Position numbers and translations under genes: made by a program
Assembly: GCA_014376785.1 (NCBI GenBank)
Contig: JACMQW010000012.1
Coordinates: 1-49,224, forward strand
Direction: 5' to 3'
DNA length: 49,224 nucleotides
From: Oligoflexia bacterium
Lineage (GTDB): Bacteria > Bdellovibrionota > UBA1018
Shown here: one piece after another, positions 1-9,497 of the stretch
How positions within the stretch are numbered: the first letter of the stretch is position 1
Layout: each line of letters opens with the position of its first letter
The notes under the pieces: model-generated
The model's input: the letters and a program-made list of their open reading frames with translations, nothing else
What the model was told of the DNA's origin: nothing
The model's database searches: none

Positions 1-902
1 CAATGTAACAGTAAGTCCGCGGACGCAGCATCGTGATGGTTGCTATAAAAGGGGAGTCGATGATTTTCATCGGAATAGACCCATCATCGAATTCTTTTAA
101 TGTATCATTTCCTCTCATCTGATCGAAATTCTTCAATAGTGGAACCGAATGATAAAAAATTTCGTTAATCAAAGTGATCGCAGCAGATTTTAGTTCTGGT
201 TCTAGATTAATTGTTTTGATCATCGCTTGGACAGCGGGCAAGTCCTTGTTTTCGATTCTAAAAATTCCGGTGTATTTCGAAGCGTCTGCGGAGAGCAGAA
301 CTTTAGTCATCTCTTCCCAACTCTCGGCGCTCACCATCTTCATGTCAGATTGAATTCCCTGAACCACCGGAGTTGGAATCATCAAAAGACTATAATAGGC
401 TGGAGGCACATATATAATTTTTAGTATTTCGTCCTTCGAGGCTGTTGGAAAGCGAGTGTCAATGTCTTTGAGTTGGCCTTTCCAGAGTTCGAATGTCTCG
501 TGCGGCCACTTTCGTATCTCTTCGGCGCAAACGGATGGATGACCTTGCCAAGTGTAGACATCGTTCCATTGGTTCTGAACACGCGATTTAAATTTGTCGT
601 CAGTCGAACGACTCTGCTCAACCAATTTGAAGTAAGATTTTGGTCAAGTCTTTGCCTGGCAGCTATCCGGTCGGTCAGCCGCTTATAAAATCTCTTCGAC
701 TGAACCATTGGAAAATCTTCGACAAGCAGCTTACCGAGAATCGAAACGCGTTCCTGTTGCTGTGCGACTAGACTCGTTTCGATCAGAAGACTCTGAAAAA
801 TCGCCACCGGATCCGCACCTTTCGCTGCCTAGGCCGTGTTCTGGGGGGCATCAGGTGAAGACTAGCAACGACAGAAAGAATTTGTGTGGATGAAAGTTTC
901 AT
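1..902 (-). pseudogene. Decayed fourth copy of the tandem secreted-protein family (runs off the window start)
   Basis: The reverse strand reads a short signal-peptide-like start (ATG at 902, with AAGGA before it). After a lesion it resumes in another frame as ADPVAIFQSLLIETS, and after a second frame change near 632-640 continues as YFKLVEQS and on to TYCYI at the window edge. Every segment aligns with the three intact neighbours: LVEDFP, the AMIRTIN-like segment, and HSVPHLKN, here HSVPLLKN. Between the signal and the mature region there is both a frame change at a C-run and an in-frame TAG. The cysteine of the family motif CQxLL is phenylalanine here. At least three lesions make sequencing error an unlikely sole cause. 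Its position directly after the 912-2618 gene, with the RBS overlapping that gene's stop, shows it was the last member of the operon. Confidence 0.85.
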
Positions 903-911
903 AAATTTTCC

Positions 912-2618
912 TTAAAAACGGTACCAGGCTTTGTGTTCTTTGATTCCGATGTCCGCGAGAATTTCTGATTTTAATTGTCCAATTTCTTTCCGAGTGAGGC
1001 TCGCGCCTCGCAGGGGATCGGCAGATTTTTTAATGCATTCCAGCGCGGAAATGATTTTTTCAGTTTTTAAAGTCCAAATTTCAATCGATTTTTCCATCAC
1101 CGAAGATTCAGACGCTTGTCCTTCGAGGCGTGCAAGCAATGACTTCAACTCGTGTAGCCTTAATCCGCCGCTCGACCCCTCGCTGCCAATCTCTGTACGA
1201 ACCAAGCTTTCCATCTGTTGATAGCCTCTTCGCGCTGTTAGCAATCCCGCGAGTTGGTACTTTAAGCTTTGGGTGTAGTTTTCTACGTGCACTCGGTATG
1301 TATCGATTTTTTGGAGGAACGGAACGCGGCCTAAATTTTCGGTATCCGGATTTTTTTCCAGGAATTCGCTGAATGAGCTCCAGATCGCTTGGTTTGAGAA
1401 AACTTCGTGATCGGTCAAACCGAGCACGGCGGATTCGTGAATCGCTTTGCGGATTTCTCGGTCGAAATTTGCAATTTCTGGCGCTTTCTCGAGCAATTCG
1501 CGACCTGGAATTTTTTTTAGTTTTTCCCGGAGCTGAGAGAAGCGCTCCGCGCTTTTTGTAAGCGAGACGGAATCTGCGCGGAAGACTTGAGGTTCGGGAG
1601 CGGGGATAGATTCTTCATCCACTCGCGTGGTTTCCGCAATCGCGGCGCGGTAAGCTTTCTTTTCTAAGAAGGACTGGGTGGTGGCGACCTTTGCGCAGTT
1701 TCCGATGTAGCAGTAGGTAAATGGATTTAAGACGGCATATACCGATACGAACGGGAAAGCAGCTGGAATGGCCTCGGTGGGAACTTTCGCAAAAGCCTTT
1801 CCGAAAGTATCGTTATCTCTCATTTGCGCGATATTCTTTAGGTGAGGAAGCGAGTGAAGAAAAATTAAATCGACCAAGTCTCCCGCTGCTGCTCTCAAAG
1901 TGGGTTCAATATTAATCGTGCGAATGAGCGCTTGGACAACCGGCAAGTCTTTTCGATCGACCCCGTAGTTCTTTGCCAGTTTTTCCGCATTTTTGCCCAG
2001 GAGGGCTGCAGCAATGTCGTCCCAAATTACTTCGCTCATCGCATGCATGTCCGCACGGATGTCATGTCCACGCGGGGTAAAAATCGATATGGCATTCCGT
2101 TTAAAGGCTTCTTTGTCGTGTCCGAGAAGCCAGCCGAAAACTTCTTCTCCAAGAGTTTCGACCATATAACTTTTGAACGCTATGAAGGTCTTGGCATCCC
2201 AACGGTCCAATTCCCTTAGAGTTACTGGCTTTCCCTGAAAAAAAAGGTCGACGGGATTATGGCCCACAAACATTTCCAGATACGCATTTTTCGCTTCCTT
2301 CCGGGTCTCCGCATCCGGACTCACGCTCTCTTCGACTAGACGCAGGTACTCCCGTTCCTGATTGGCACTTCTCTTCCCTAACAAATCCCAGAGGCGAGCG
2401 TAGAACCCTTCTGATTGAATGATGGGAAAATCCTCGACGAGTGAGCGTCCGAGAATCGCGACACGTGATTTTTGCTCGCCGACTAAACTGCTCTCGATCA
2501 ATAGGGTCTGGCAGTACGCGACCGGATCGGTGATGCGTGCGCCGAGTGCGTTCACTGGGAGATGAAGAGAGCAGGCGATCGCCACAGTAAGAATAAGATT
2601 TTTAGGCGAATGGCTCAT
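912..2618 (-). CDS. Secreted protein of unknown function, tandem paralogue 3
   Basis: About 568 residues. I chose the ATG at 2618 because GAGGAGA sits just upstream; an in-frame TTG lies 12 bases earlier. It begins with a Sec signal peptide (hydrophobic stretch, cleavage near NALGA). Next come the family motifs: DPVAYCQTLLIESS, SLVEDFPIIQSEGFY, ALIRTINIEPTLR, HSLPHLKN, TYCYIGNCAKVA, then HESAVLGLTDHEVFSN, YRVHVENYTQSLK and the terminal KAWYRF. The conserved cysteines near the N-terminus and in CYIGNC suggest disulfides, consistent with export (inference). It shares motifs along its full length with its upstream neighbours. I do not recognise the fold or function; the C-terminal half looks helical. 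The stop codon is immediately followed by the RBS of the decayed fourth copy. Confidence 0.88.
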   Translation of the reverse strand: MSHSPKNLILTVAIACSLHLPVNALGARITDPVAYCQTLLIESSLVGEQKSRVAILGRSLVEDFPIIQSEGFYARLWDLLGKRSANQEREYLRLVEESVSPDAETRKEAKNAYLEMFVGHNPVDLFFQGKPVTLRELDRWDAKTFIAFKSYMVETLGEEVFGWLLGHDKEAFKRNAISIFTPRGHDIRADMHAMSEVIWDDIAAALLGKNAEKLAKNYGVDRKDLPVVQALIRTINIEPTLRAAAGDLVDLIFLHSLPHLKNIAQMRDNDTFGKAFAKVPTEAIPAAFPFVSVYAVLNPFTYCYIGNCAKVATTQSFLEKKAYRAAIAETTRVDEESIPAPEPQVFRADSVSLTKSAERFSQLREKLKKIPGRELLEKAPEIANFDREIRKAIHESAVLGLTDHEVFSNQAIWSSFSEFLEKNPDTENLGRVPFLQKIDTYRVHVENYTQSLKYQLAGLLTARRGYQQMESLVRTEIGSEGSSGGLRLHELKSLLARLEGQASESSVMEKSIEIWTLKTEKIISALECIKKSADPLRGASLTRKEIGQLKSEILADIGIKEHKAWYRF

Positions 2619-2626
2619 GGTTCTCC

Positions 2627-4381
2627 TCAAAAGCGGTACCAGCGTTTATCTACCTTGATTCCAAGTTCAGACAAAATTTCAGACTTGATCTTCTTGATCT
2701 CGCTCGTGCCAAGGGGGGCGGCCCTCAGCGGATCTGCCGTCTGCGCGATGCGGTTTATTCCGTTCTCGATTCGATGGCACCGCTCTAACCAGCTTTCGAC
2801 CGAGTTTTCCATTTGCAGGGCTTCTGCTATTTGCTCCCGAATTCTTTTCTCAAGGCCACTGAGTTCTCGGTAACGCAGGGTCGATTGTTCGGGTTCCCCA
2901 GCAATTTCGCCTTGAACCGTGGATTGCATGCGTTCGTAGTTTTCTCGTCCGCTCCTGAGTCCCTCGAGTTGGTACTTCAGACTCTGGGCATAGTTTTCGA
3001 CATGAACCCGGTAGCGACTCATGGTTTCGAGAAAACGAACTCGTCCGTATTTCTCAGCGTTTGGATTTCTTTCTAAAAAATCAGCAAAACCAGACCAAAT
3101 CGATCTGTTCGTGAAGACCTCGTGGTCGGCCAGGCCCAGAACCGCAGTTTCATGAAGGGCTCTCCTCGGAGCGCGATCGTAATTCGCAATTTCAAGTGAT
3201 TCGGGATCTTTCAGCGGCGCGAGCGAAGGTGTGGTCCCCAATGGGGCCTGGAGGGCTAAAAACCGATTTGCGCTTTCAGAGAGTGAAACGGACTTAAGGC
3301 GAGCTACCGTAGGTGGTTCGTCGGCTTTTCCGCTTTCCAAAGGCTTTGGGGAAACCGATTTTTCGTAGGCTTGACGTTGAAGCTTTCCGCCGGTGAATGC
3401 GACTTTCGCGCAATCGCCGATGTAACAGTAGGTGTATGGATGAATGAGTGACAAAGCCCCGATGATCGGTGAAGCGAAAGCGCTCGCCACCGGCCCCAGG
3501 CCTGAAGTGGCATCTGCGATCAGGTTATGCTCACTCATTTGGGTTAAATTCTTCAGATGCGGAATAGAGTGAATTAAAATGGAGTCAATTAAATCGATCG
3601 TCGCTTTCCGGAGGGGAGTTTCGGCGTTGATGGTACGGATCATGGGTTGGAGTGCTGCCAGTTCCGATGGCTTCACTCCGAAAAGTCGGGATTGTTCGGC
3701 AGAATTTTTACCCAGGAGAATCTGGCTGATTTTATCCCAGAGTAATTCACTGGCGATTTTTAGGTCAGCGCGGACATCGGTCCCGAATGGCTCAAACCGG
3801 CGCGGCCACCGTTCTTTCCAATAAGTTTTCGAACCCGCTCTGTATTCTGCTAGCCAGGACTGATTATGGTCCAACCAATCTTCCTGACTGAGTTCGAATT
3901 TTTTAAATTCTTCGAACGTCTTCTCATCCCATTCGTCTAGGTCGCGAAAGGTAACGCGCTTTCCGCGGAAAGGTGCATTAGTCCGGTGTTTTGAGCGCCA
4001 TTTCTTCGTTGCGGCATTTCTCACTTCGGCATCTGAATCAAGCGATGCTTCTAGGAGATTCAAGTAATCTGTCGTCGTGATGTCCTCGTAACGCTGCGTG
4101 AGCGTTAAACGTGATTCACTGAGCGATAGGAACTCTCGGTAAAATCCGGCGGACTGAATAATTGGGAAATCTTCGACTAAATACCGTCCGATCACCCCGA
4201 CCCTTGCTTGGGCGTCCGAGACGACAGAACTCTCGATGAGTAAATTTTGGCAGAGAGCGACCGGATCGAGGGTTTTCGCACCGAGCGCGTTCGACGGGAG
4301 CGTTAGGGTCATTGCGAAGGCGACCGTCGGAATCAAACACGCGCAGGTTGGAGATCTAGATAATTTTAAAATCGGTACCAT
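2627..4381 (-). CDS. Secreted protein of unknown function, tandem paralogue 2
   Basis: 584 residues. The ATG at 4381 lies inside the last codons of the upstream paralogue (16-base overlap), with GAGGACAAGG as a plausible RBS, so translation is probably coupled. The N-terminus is a Sec signal peptide ending near SNALGA. Family motifs in order are DPVALCQNLLIESS, LVEDFPIIQSAGFY, MIRTINAETPLR, HSIPHLKNLTQM, TYCYIGDCAKVA, HETAVLGLADHEVFTN, YRVHVENYAQSLK and the C-terminal KRWYRF. The middle (about residues 150-220) diverges from its sisters, while the DHEVF/HVENY region is the best conserved, marking it as the likely functional core (inference). Function unknown. Only 8 bases separate it from the next start. 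Confidence 0.88.
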   Translation of the reverse strand: MVPILKLSRSPTCACLIPTVAFAMTLTLPSNALGAKTLDPVALCQNLLIESSVVSDAQARVGVIGRYLVEDFPIIQSAGFYREFLSLSESRLTLTQRYEDITTTDYLNLLEASLDSDAEVRNAATKKWRSKHRTNAPFRGKRVTFRDLDEWDEKTFEEFKKFELSQEDWLDHNQSWLAEYRAGSKTYWKERWPRRFEPFGTDVRADLKIASELLWDKISQILLGKNSAEQSRLFGVKPSELAALQPMIRTINAETPLRKATIDLIDSILIHSIPHLKNLTQMSEHNLIADATSGLGPVASAFASPIIGALSLIHPYTYCYIGDCAKVAFTGGKLQRQAYEKSVSPKPLESGKADEPPTVARLKSVSLSESANRFLALQAPLGTTPSLAPLKDPESLEIANYDRAPRRALHETAVLGLADHEVFTNRSIWSGFADFLERNPNAEKYGRVRFLETMSRYRVHVENYAQSLKYQLEGLRSGRENYERMQSTVQGEIAGEPEQSTLRYRELSGLEKRIREQIAEALQMENSVESWLERCHRIENGINRIAQTADPLRAAPLGTSEIKKIKSEILSELGIKVDKRWYRF

Positions 4382-6099
4382 GCCTTGTCCTCATGAATTC
4401 CGACGTCGTTTAAGATTTGGATTTTGAGTTTTTTTATTTCTTTCTCCGTGAGAGGCGCCGCACGAACGGGATCTGCGGTCGCGAGGATGCGTTCTAGCGA
4501 AGCCTGAATGCGGTCCGTTTTTATGAGCCACTTCTCGAGGGAATTTTCCATGGTCGACGCTTCTAAGAGTTGCGATTCGATTCGCGCAGCTAGGGCGGAT
4601 GTTTCACGCTGTCGAAGCGTGGAGGGAGATTTCGCCTGAGTGACTTCGTGGAGTAAGGTGTTTTTCATTGCCTCATAAGTTTTTCGACCTGCGCTGATTC
4701 CTTCGATTTGAAATTTTAGGCTCTGAGCATAATTTTCGACATGCATTCGGTATCGGTCTACCGAACGAACAAACTTCACTCGGCCGTACCGTTCGGCGTC
4801 GGGATGCTCATCGATAAAACTGCGGAAATTTTGCCAAAGCGATGCATTCGAGAATATCTCGTGATCCTCTAATCCGAGAAGTGCCGACTCATGAAGATTT
4901 CTGCGAATTTCGCGGTCGTAAGCCGGGATACTGGAGTCTTCTTCAAGGAGTGTCCGGGAGGGCAGAGTGGAAAGGAGCGTCCGCAAATTGTGAAAGTTTT
5001 CATCATTTCGGTGGAGGCTGACCGATTTTAGGTCGCCTACTTGTGGCGGCGATACTGAAACGGCATCCAAAACTTCTGGTTTTTCGGATTTGCCTACAGC
5101 AGCTTCGTAGGCCTCTCGCTCGATACTCCCCTGGGTTGCGGCGACCTTAGCGCAATTTCCGATATAACAGTAGGTAGTGGGGCGCAGGAGAGCAACCACC
5201 CCGATAAACGGTGCAAAAAGTAAATTCGTGACCACGTTTTCTTTTTCGGTCATGTTGCGGAGAGTGTCGTTTTTTCGCATCTGCAGGATATTCTTCAAGT
5301 GAGGAACCGAATGGTAAATGACTTCGCTAATGAGCTGAACCACGCCTTCGCGAAGGGTAGGTTCGACGTTGATCGTCCGAATCATCGCTTGGATAATGGG
5401 GAGCTCTTTTTTAGATAGACGATAATCAGACGCATTTCTCGCGGCTCCCGGATCTAAAAGTCCAGCAGCGATGTCATTCCAGACTTCCTCGCTCATGCGA
5501 ATGAAGTCGTCTTGGATTCCGTTGGTGAATGCGGGCACCACCCTCCGAGGAAAGTATCTCGTAAAATCCTCTTTCTTCCAGGCGATAGCCTTATTTCGCC
5601 ATCCGGGGTGCGAGTCGTCCCATATTCTTTGAAGCGCAAGCCAATCTGGGTCGGTTTTCATGTCATTCGCGATGAAGCGAGCGAACGTTTCGTCACTCAT
5701 TTTGTCGAAGTCAGATTGGAGAATCGCGTTCGTTGGAGAAGGTGGGAAATAAAACTCCGAGGTTTTATTCGCAGCTTCGCGGATCTCGACGACTTTACTT
5801 CGTCCATTTACGACGAGGTTCAAGTAAACAGTCGGATCTTTGGGGCTTGGACTCCTCTGGATTCTTCTTAAAACAGCTCCGTAGAATCCGTCGGACTGGA
5901 TGACCGGATAGTCTTCGACGAGGTATCGTCCGAGGATGGAAACTTTTTCGCGCGTTTCACTGGCGATGCTCGTCTCGACCAAAAGATTTTGGCAGATAAT
6001 CGCAGGATCCGAAGCCGTTCCTGCGGAGCACAGGGCGGGCGGATAGAGCGTTAACGCAAGAAAAACTGCCGGGGCGAGAAGCGAGGTCTTAAGGATCAT
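4366..6099 (-). CDS. Secreted protein of unknown function, tandem paralogue 1 (first gene of the operon)
   Basis: 577 residues from the ATG at 6099. The open frame extends 43 codons further, but only the 6099 start opens directly onto a signal peptide (hydrophobic core, cleavage near LCSAGTA). Motifs shared with the two downstream genes: DPAIICQNLLVETS, YLVEDYPVIQSDGFY, AMIRTINVEPTLR, HSVPHLKNILQM, TYCYIGNCAKVA, HESALLGLEDHEIFSN, YRMHVENYAQSLK, KAWYRF. A 220-base gap separates it from the divergent dacB, so the operon promoter should lie there; I see no convincing -35/-10 pair. Exported protein of unknown activity. It is not a recognisable protease, lipase or transport protein. Confidence 0.88.
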   Translation of the reverse strand: MILKTSLLAPAVFLALTLYPPALCSAGTASDPAIICQNLLVETSIASETREKVSILGRYLVEDYPVIQSDGFYGAVLRRIQRSPSPKDPTVYLNLVVNGRSKVVEIREAANKTSEFYFPPSPTNAILQSDFDKMSDETFARFIANDMKTDPDWLALQRIWDDSHPGWRNKAIAWKKEDFTRYFPRRVVPAFTNGIQDDFIRMSEEVWNDIAAGLLDPGAARNASDYRLSKKELPIIQAMIRTINVEPTLREGVVQLISEVIYHSVPHLKNILQMRKNDTLRNMTEKENVVTNLLFAPFIGVVALLRPTTYCYIGNCAKVAATQGSIEREAYEAAVGKSEKPEVLDAVSVSPPQVGDLKSVSLHRNDENFHNLRTLLSTLPSRTLLEEDSSIPAYDREIRRNLHESALLGLEDHEIFSNASLWQNFRSFIDEHPDAERYGRVKFVRSVDRYRMHVENYAQSLKFQIEGISAGRKTYEAMKNTLLHEVTQAKSPSTLRQRETSALAARIESQLLEASTMENSLEKWLIKTDRIQASLERILATADPVRAAPLTEKEIKKLKIQILNDVGIHEDKAWYRF

Positions 6100-6319
6100 G
6101 GCGAGCGTTCCCTTATTCGGTAAGATCTGACAAAAGCACCTCAGAATAGAATAGCAGCTCGGATGAAATGCGGTAGGCTTTCTCCGGCGGCGGGAAATTG
6201 ACGAAAAATTCGGCAACCCACACTTCAATCCGGGAAGGAATCAAACCTTTGGCCCATTATTCGGAGGGTTAGGGGATTCTTCACTTTAATTGGAGCACGA
6301 ATTAGTGGAGAAGACGCAG

Positions 6320-7690
6320 ATGGCAGTTTCAGGATTTATCCGTGCTTTTATCCTCGTCTTTACTCTGGCCGTTTTGGGACCTCAGATCGCTCAGGCTCAG
6401 ATCGTCGATGACGAATCCGCCGCAGCCGCTGCTCAGGAAAATTTTCGGCAAGAATACGAATTATTGCAGCCTGGAGACTACCGGGCGGATGATCGATTCC
6501 CTGGCCCTTCGTCCCCGTCCGATCCGGATTGGTACCACCTCCTTCGGCCAGGGATTCGCCTGCGGTCGAGAGGGAGTGTCCGAGTGATCACGCCGACGGT
6601 CAAACTCGGTGTGGTCTTCACGGGTGAAAGAGGAGGATATCGAGAGGGTGCCCAAACTCTTTTCGCTCCCGCTTCGACGACGAAGATTTTTACGGCGGCG
6701 CTCGCACTGAAGGAGCTTGGAAGTGATTTCCGGTTTCCGACGAAATTTAAGTGGAAAGCGCACTTTAACGGCGAAACTTCGTCCACTGCGGCTGAATTGG
6801 TTGTCATCGGAGCGGGTGATTTTACGCTAGAAACGGGATCCCTTGCGGATTTCATCACCCAGGCTCTGAAGCTTGCCAAAGCTTCGGTGGTTTGCGGTCC
6901 TCTTAAAATCCAGGCGTCCGATGATCGCTGGAATCTGCCGGTCATTCCTTCGGGGTGGCGGTATGACGACCACGCTTCACTCATTCCCGGAGCACTTGGA
7001 TTCGTGCGTTCGGCGAACCTGAACGCTGGAGTAAAGCGGAGACTGGATAAAGCAGGAATCGCTTGGCGTGGGGAATGTGAAGTTCCAGCGGATGCGAAAG
7101 CGGAGGAAGCGACTCGACTCTCCCAACCGTTGCGTGAAATTTTAAAACCCTTTCTTGAGAAATCGATGAACTCGGTTGGTGAAGGTCTTTTGAGAAAAGT
7201 GGGCGAGATGAAAGGAGACCGCACGGCACCGGACTTACTTTCGGCGGGCCTTCCTCTTTTGCGAGACCTTGCTGCATCAAGGGTCGGTAAAAATGAAGTC
7301 ACCTTGAATGACGGTTGCGGACTTTCAAGGACGAGCCGCGTGAGCGCGGACGCTCTCGTGAATTTTCTGACCGAGTTAAAATCAGAACCGTATTTCCAAG
7401 ATTTTTACGCAGCTCTACCAGTGGCCGGCCGGACGGGAACCTTAGAGCACCGAATGCGTAAAGGTGCTGCTAAAGGCAGAGTCCACGCAAAAACCGGCAC
7501 GTTAAATCGTCCGATGGGTGCTTTTCAGATAGCGGGATACCTTGAAATTCCGGAAGAGAAAGGCATTCGCTACCAGCCCTTTGCGATTCTGACCTCGGCT
7601 TCGTCTGGGCTGAGCGGATATTGCCGTGAAATGGAAGATCAGGTTCTCTCACGGTGGTCTTCCCTAAATCAGCGAGGAGATTCACCTTGA
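6320..7690 (+). CDS. dacB: D-alanyl-D-alanine carboxypeptidase/endopeptidase, PBP4 type (peptidase family S13)
   Basis: About 456 residues from the ATG at 6320; TTG 6290 and GTG 6305 are in-frame alternatives, and GTGGAGAAG upstream favours 6305 or 6320. A signal peptide ending near IAQAQ sends it to the periplasm. The three catalytic motifs of penicillin-recognising serine enzymes are present: STTK (S about 119), SMN (about 282-284) and KTGT (about 391-394). The DGCGLSR segment matches the DGSGLSR-type motif of S13 enzymes with Cys in place of the usual Ser. It would trim or cleave peptidoglycan cross-links. Its stop overlaps the queA start (TTGA), which suggests coupling in a four-gene operon. 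Confidence 0.93.
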   Translation: MAVSGFIRAFILVFTLAVLGPQIAQAQIVDDESAAAAAQENFRQEYELLQPGDYRADDRFPGPSSPSDPDWYHLLRPGIRLRSRGSVRVITPTVKLGVVFTGERGGYREGAQTLFAPASTTKIFTAALALKELGSDFRFPTKFKWKAHFNGETSSTAAELVVIGAGDFTLETGSLADFITQALKLAKASVVCGPLKIQASDDRWNLPVIPSGWRYDDHASLIPGALGFVRSANLNAGVKRRLDKAGIAWRGECEVPADAKAEEATRLSQPLREILKPFLEKSMNSVGEGLLRKVGEMKGDRTAPDLLSAGLPLLRDLAASRVGKNEVTLNDGCGLSRTSRVSADALVNFLTELKSEPYFQDFYAALPVAGRTGTLEHRMRKGAAKGRVHAKTGTLNRPMGAFQIAGYLEIPEEKGIRYQPFAILTSASSGLSGYCREMEDQVLSRWSSLNQRGDSP

Positions 7691-8784
7691 AACTCGACTT
7701 AACGAATGTGGCTTCCTATGATTACGACCTTCCTCCCGGCCAGATTGCCCAATATCCGCAGTCGCCTCGCGACGAGTCGCGGTTACTGATTCTCCACCGC
7801 GCGACGGGAAAAATTGAGCATCGAAAATTTCGAGACCTCCCCGAATACCTCGATTCGAAAGACTTGCTCGTCGCAAATGACACAAAAGTGATGCGGGCAA
7901 GGCTAGTGGGGAATCGATTACTGTCGAAAGATTCTGAGGAGCCCGTTCTCGGAGGAAAAATCGAGATGCTCTTACTCGAGCGCCGAACCGACCTCGAAAC
8001 GGGTGGGGGTTTCTATTGGGAAGGCGCCTTTCATTCCTCTCGAAAACAGATTCCAGGTTTTCGTTTTTCGATTCCGAAGCGTTCGGGTGGAACTCTCATC
8101 GGGGAGATCGTAAAAGGATCTCGGGACTCTCCCTCTGGGACGATTGTCGCGAAATTTCTAGAGGACCCTTTAGCATCGGACGCCGGAGAGCTGCCGCTTC
8201 CGCATTACATCGAAAAGCCAACCGGAGACGAGGAAGCAAATTACCAAACCGTTTACGCTAAGGAACTGGGATCGGCTGCCGCTCCGACGGCCGGTCTGCA
8301 TTTCACTCACTCCGTTTTAGACGACCTCCGTTCGAAAGGGGTGGAGTTCACGACGGTGACGTTACATGTCGGTCTCGGAACCTTTCGTCCGGTTAAAACC
8401 GAGAGCATTCTCGATCACGTCATGCACGCTGAACGCTACTCAGTGGAAGAGCCCGTCGCGCAGAAGATCACGAATCACCGGAAATCGGGCGGACGGATCG
8501 TGTGTGTGGGAACCACTTCCGTTCGGACCCTCGAGAGCATCTACGATCCTTTGAAAAAAACGTACGCTCCTGGTTCCGGAGGGACGTCTATTTTTATTTA
8601 CCCCGGTTCGAAAGAACCCGTTTCATTTGATCGGCTCATCACAAACTTCCATTTGCCCCGCTCTACGCTGCTCATGCTGGTCTCCGCTTTTGCCGGGCGC
8701 GATTTAACCCTTCTCGCTTATCGAGAGGCAGTCGAGAAAGGCTATCGCTTTTTTAGTTACGGCGATGCGATGCTGATCTTATGA
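7687..8784 (+). CDS. queA: S-adenosylmethionine:tRNA ribosyltransferase-isomerase
   Basis: 365 residues from a TTG at 7687. GAGGAGA lies 6 bases upstream, and the protein then begins with LDLTNVASYDYDLPP, the usual QueA N-terminus. An in-frame GTG at 7654 would add an unlikely extension. QueA transfers and isomerises the ribosyl of SAM onto preQ1-tRNA to give epoxyqueuosine. Typical segments are IAQYPQSPRDESRLL, LVANDTKVMRARL, ELPLPHYI, YQTVYA, AAPTAGLHFT, HVGLGTFRPV, TTSVRTLES and TNFHLPRSTLLMLVSAF. Length is normal. tgt, the enzyme acting one step earlier in queuosine synthesis, is encoded 2.6 kb downstream on the same strand. Confidence 0.96.
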   Translation: MKLDLTNVASYDYDLPPGQIAQYPQSPRDESRLLILHRATGKIEHRKFRDLPEYLDSKDLLVANDTKVMRARLVGNRLLSKDSEEPVLGGKIEMLLLERRTDLETGGGFYWEGAFHSSRKQIPGFRFSIPKRSGGTLIGEIVKGSRDSPSGTIVAKFLEDPLASDAGELPLPHYIEKPTGDEEANYQTVYAKELGSAAAPTAGLHFTHSVLDDLRSKGVEFTTVTLHVGLGTFRPVKTESILDHVMHAERYSVEEPVAQKITNHRKSGGRIVCVGTTSVRTLESIYDPLKKTYAPGSGGTSIFIYPGSKEPVSFDRLITNFHLPRSTLLMLVSAFAGRDLTLLAYREAVEKGYRFFSYGDAMLIL

Positions 8785-9497
8785 TTGCGAACCCGTATAT
8801 TGAAAAAAACGTCGTGGTTGGCCCCTTTCAGTGCAACTGCAAGATCATCGTTTGTCCGGTAACCGGAGAATCTGCAATCATCGATGCAGGGGATGAATCC
8901 GAAAAAATCATCGCCGCGCTTGAAAAAATTGAGTGGAAAAGCGCCGACGGAAAAAGCCTCAAGCCAAACGTCCGTTTCCTCCTTCACACTCACGCTCACC
9001 TGGATCATATTGGCGGAACACGCGGAGTTTCTGAGTGGGTGAGTAAAAAAGAAAAAGCGGCTCCGGCCCGCGCGCTCCACCGCGGAGATCTTTTCATCTA
9101 TGAAAAGTTGCAAGAGCAGGGTTCCCGTTTCGGATTTACCTACGAACCTCCTTTACCGATCGATCACTTTCTTGAACATGAAGAAAGGCTTGAAATCGGC
9201 AAGCTTCGATTTTCTGTCATCCACACCCCGGGGCATTCACCGGGTGGGGTAGGGTTTCGCCTGCACGAAGATACGTCACTCGGAGTTCGGGAAACGGTTT
9301 ACAGCGGTGACACCCTTTTCCAAGGAAGCGTCGGGCGCACGGACCTTTGGGGCGCGGATGCTGACCTCATGTTTAAAATGATTAAAGAAAGATTTCTCAC
9401 CCTTGATGGGGACACGCGGGTTTGCCCGGGCCATGGGCCGGAAACGCAAATCGGAATTGAGAAGCGAGTGAATCCTTATGTGGGGAATCAGCGATGA
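8781..9497 (+). CDS. Metallo-beta-lactamase-fold hydrolase, glyoxalase II-like
   Basis: 238 residues; the ATG overlaps the queA stop as ATGA. The metal-binding motif HTHAHLDHIGG (about residues 74-84) and the later HTPGHSPGG, YSGDTLF and CPGHGPET give the complete HxHxDH...H...D...H ligand set for a binuclear site. The N-terminus resembles the GloB-like family (VGPFQCNCKIIV), with an IDAGDE loop. Such proteins hydrolyse thioesters such as S-lactoylglutathione; the exact substrate cannot be read from sequence. Its stop overlaps the next start (ATGA), so it sits in the dacB-queA operon. Confidence 0.9.
   Translation: MIANPYIEKNVVVGPFQCNCKIIVCPVTGESAIIDAGDESEKIIAALEKIEWKSADGKSLKPNVRFLLHTHAHLDHIGGTRGVSEWVSKKEKAAPARALHRGDLFIYEKLQEQGSRFGFTYEPPLPIDHFLEHEERLEIGKLRFSVIHTPGHSPGGVGFRLHEDTSLGVRETVYSGDTLFQGSVGRTDLWGADADLMFKMIKERFLTLDGDTRVCPGHGPETQIGIEKRVNPYVGNQR

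Noticed and set aside
6478-7302. 274-codon open frame antisense to dacB
   Set aside because: A shadow of the dacB codon pattern (Ser/Arg/Pro-rich); dacB has all three catalytic motifs.
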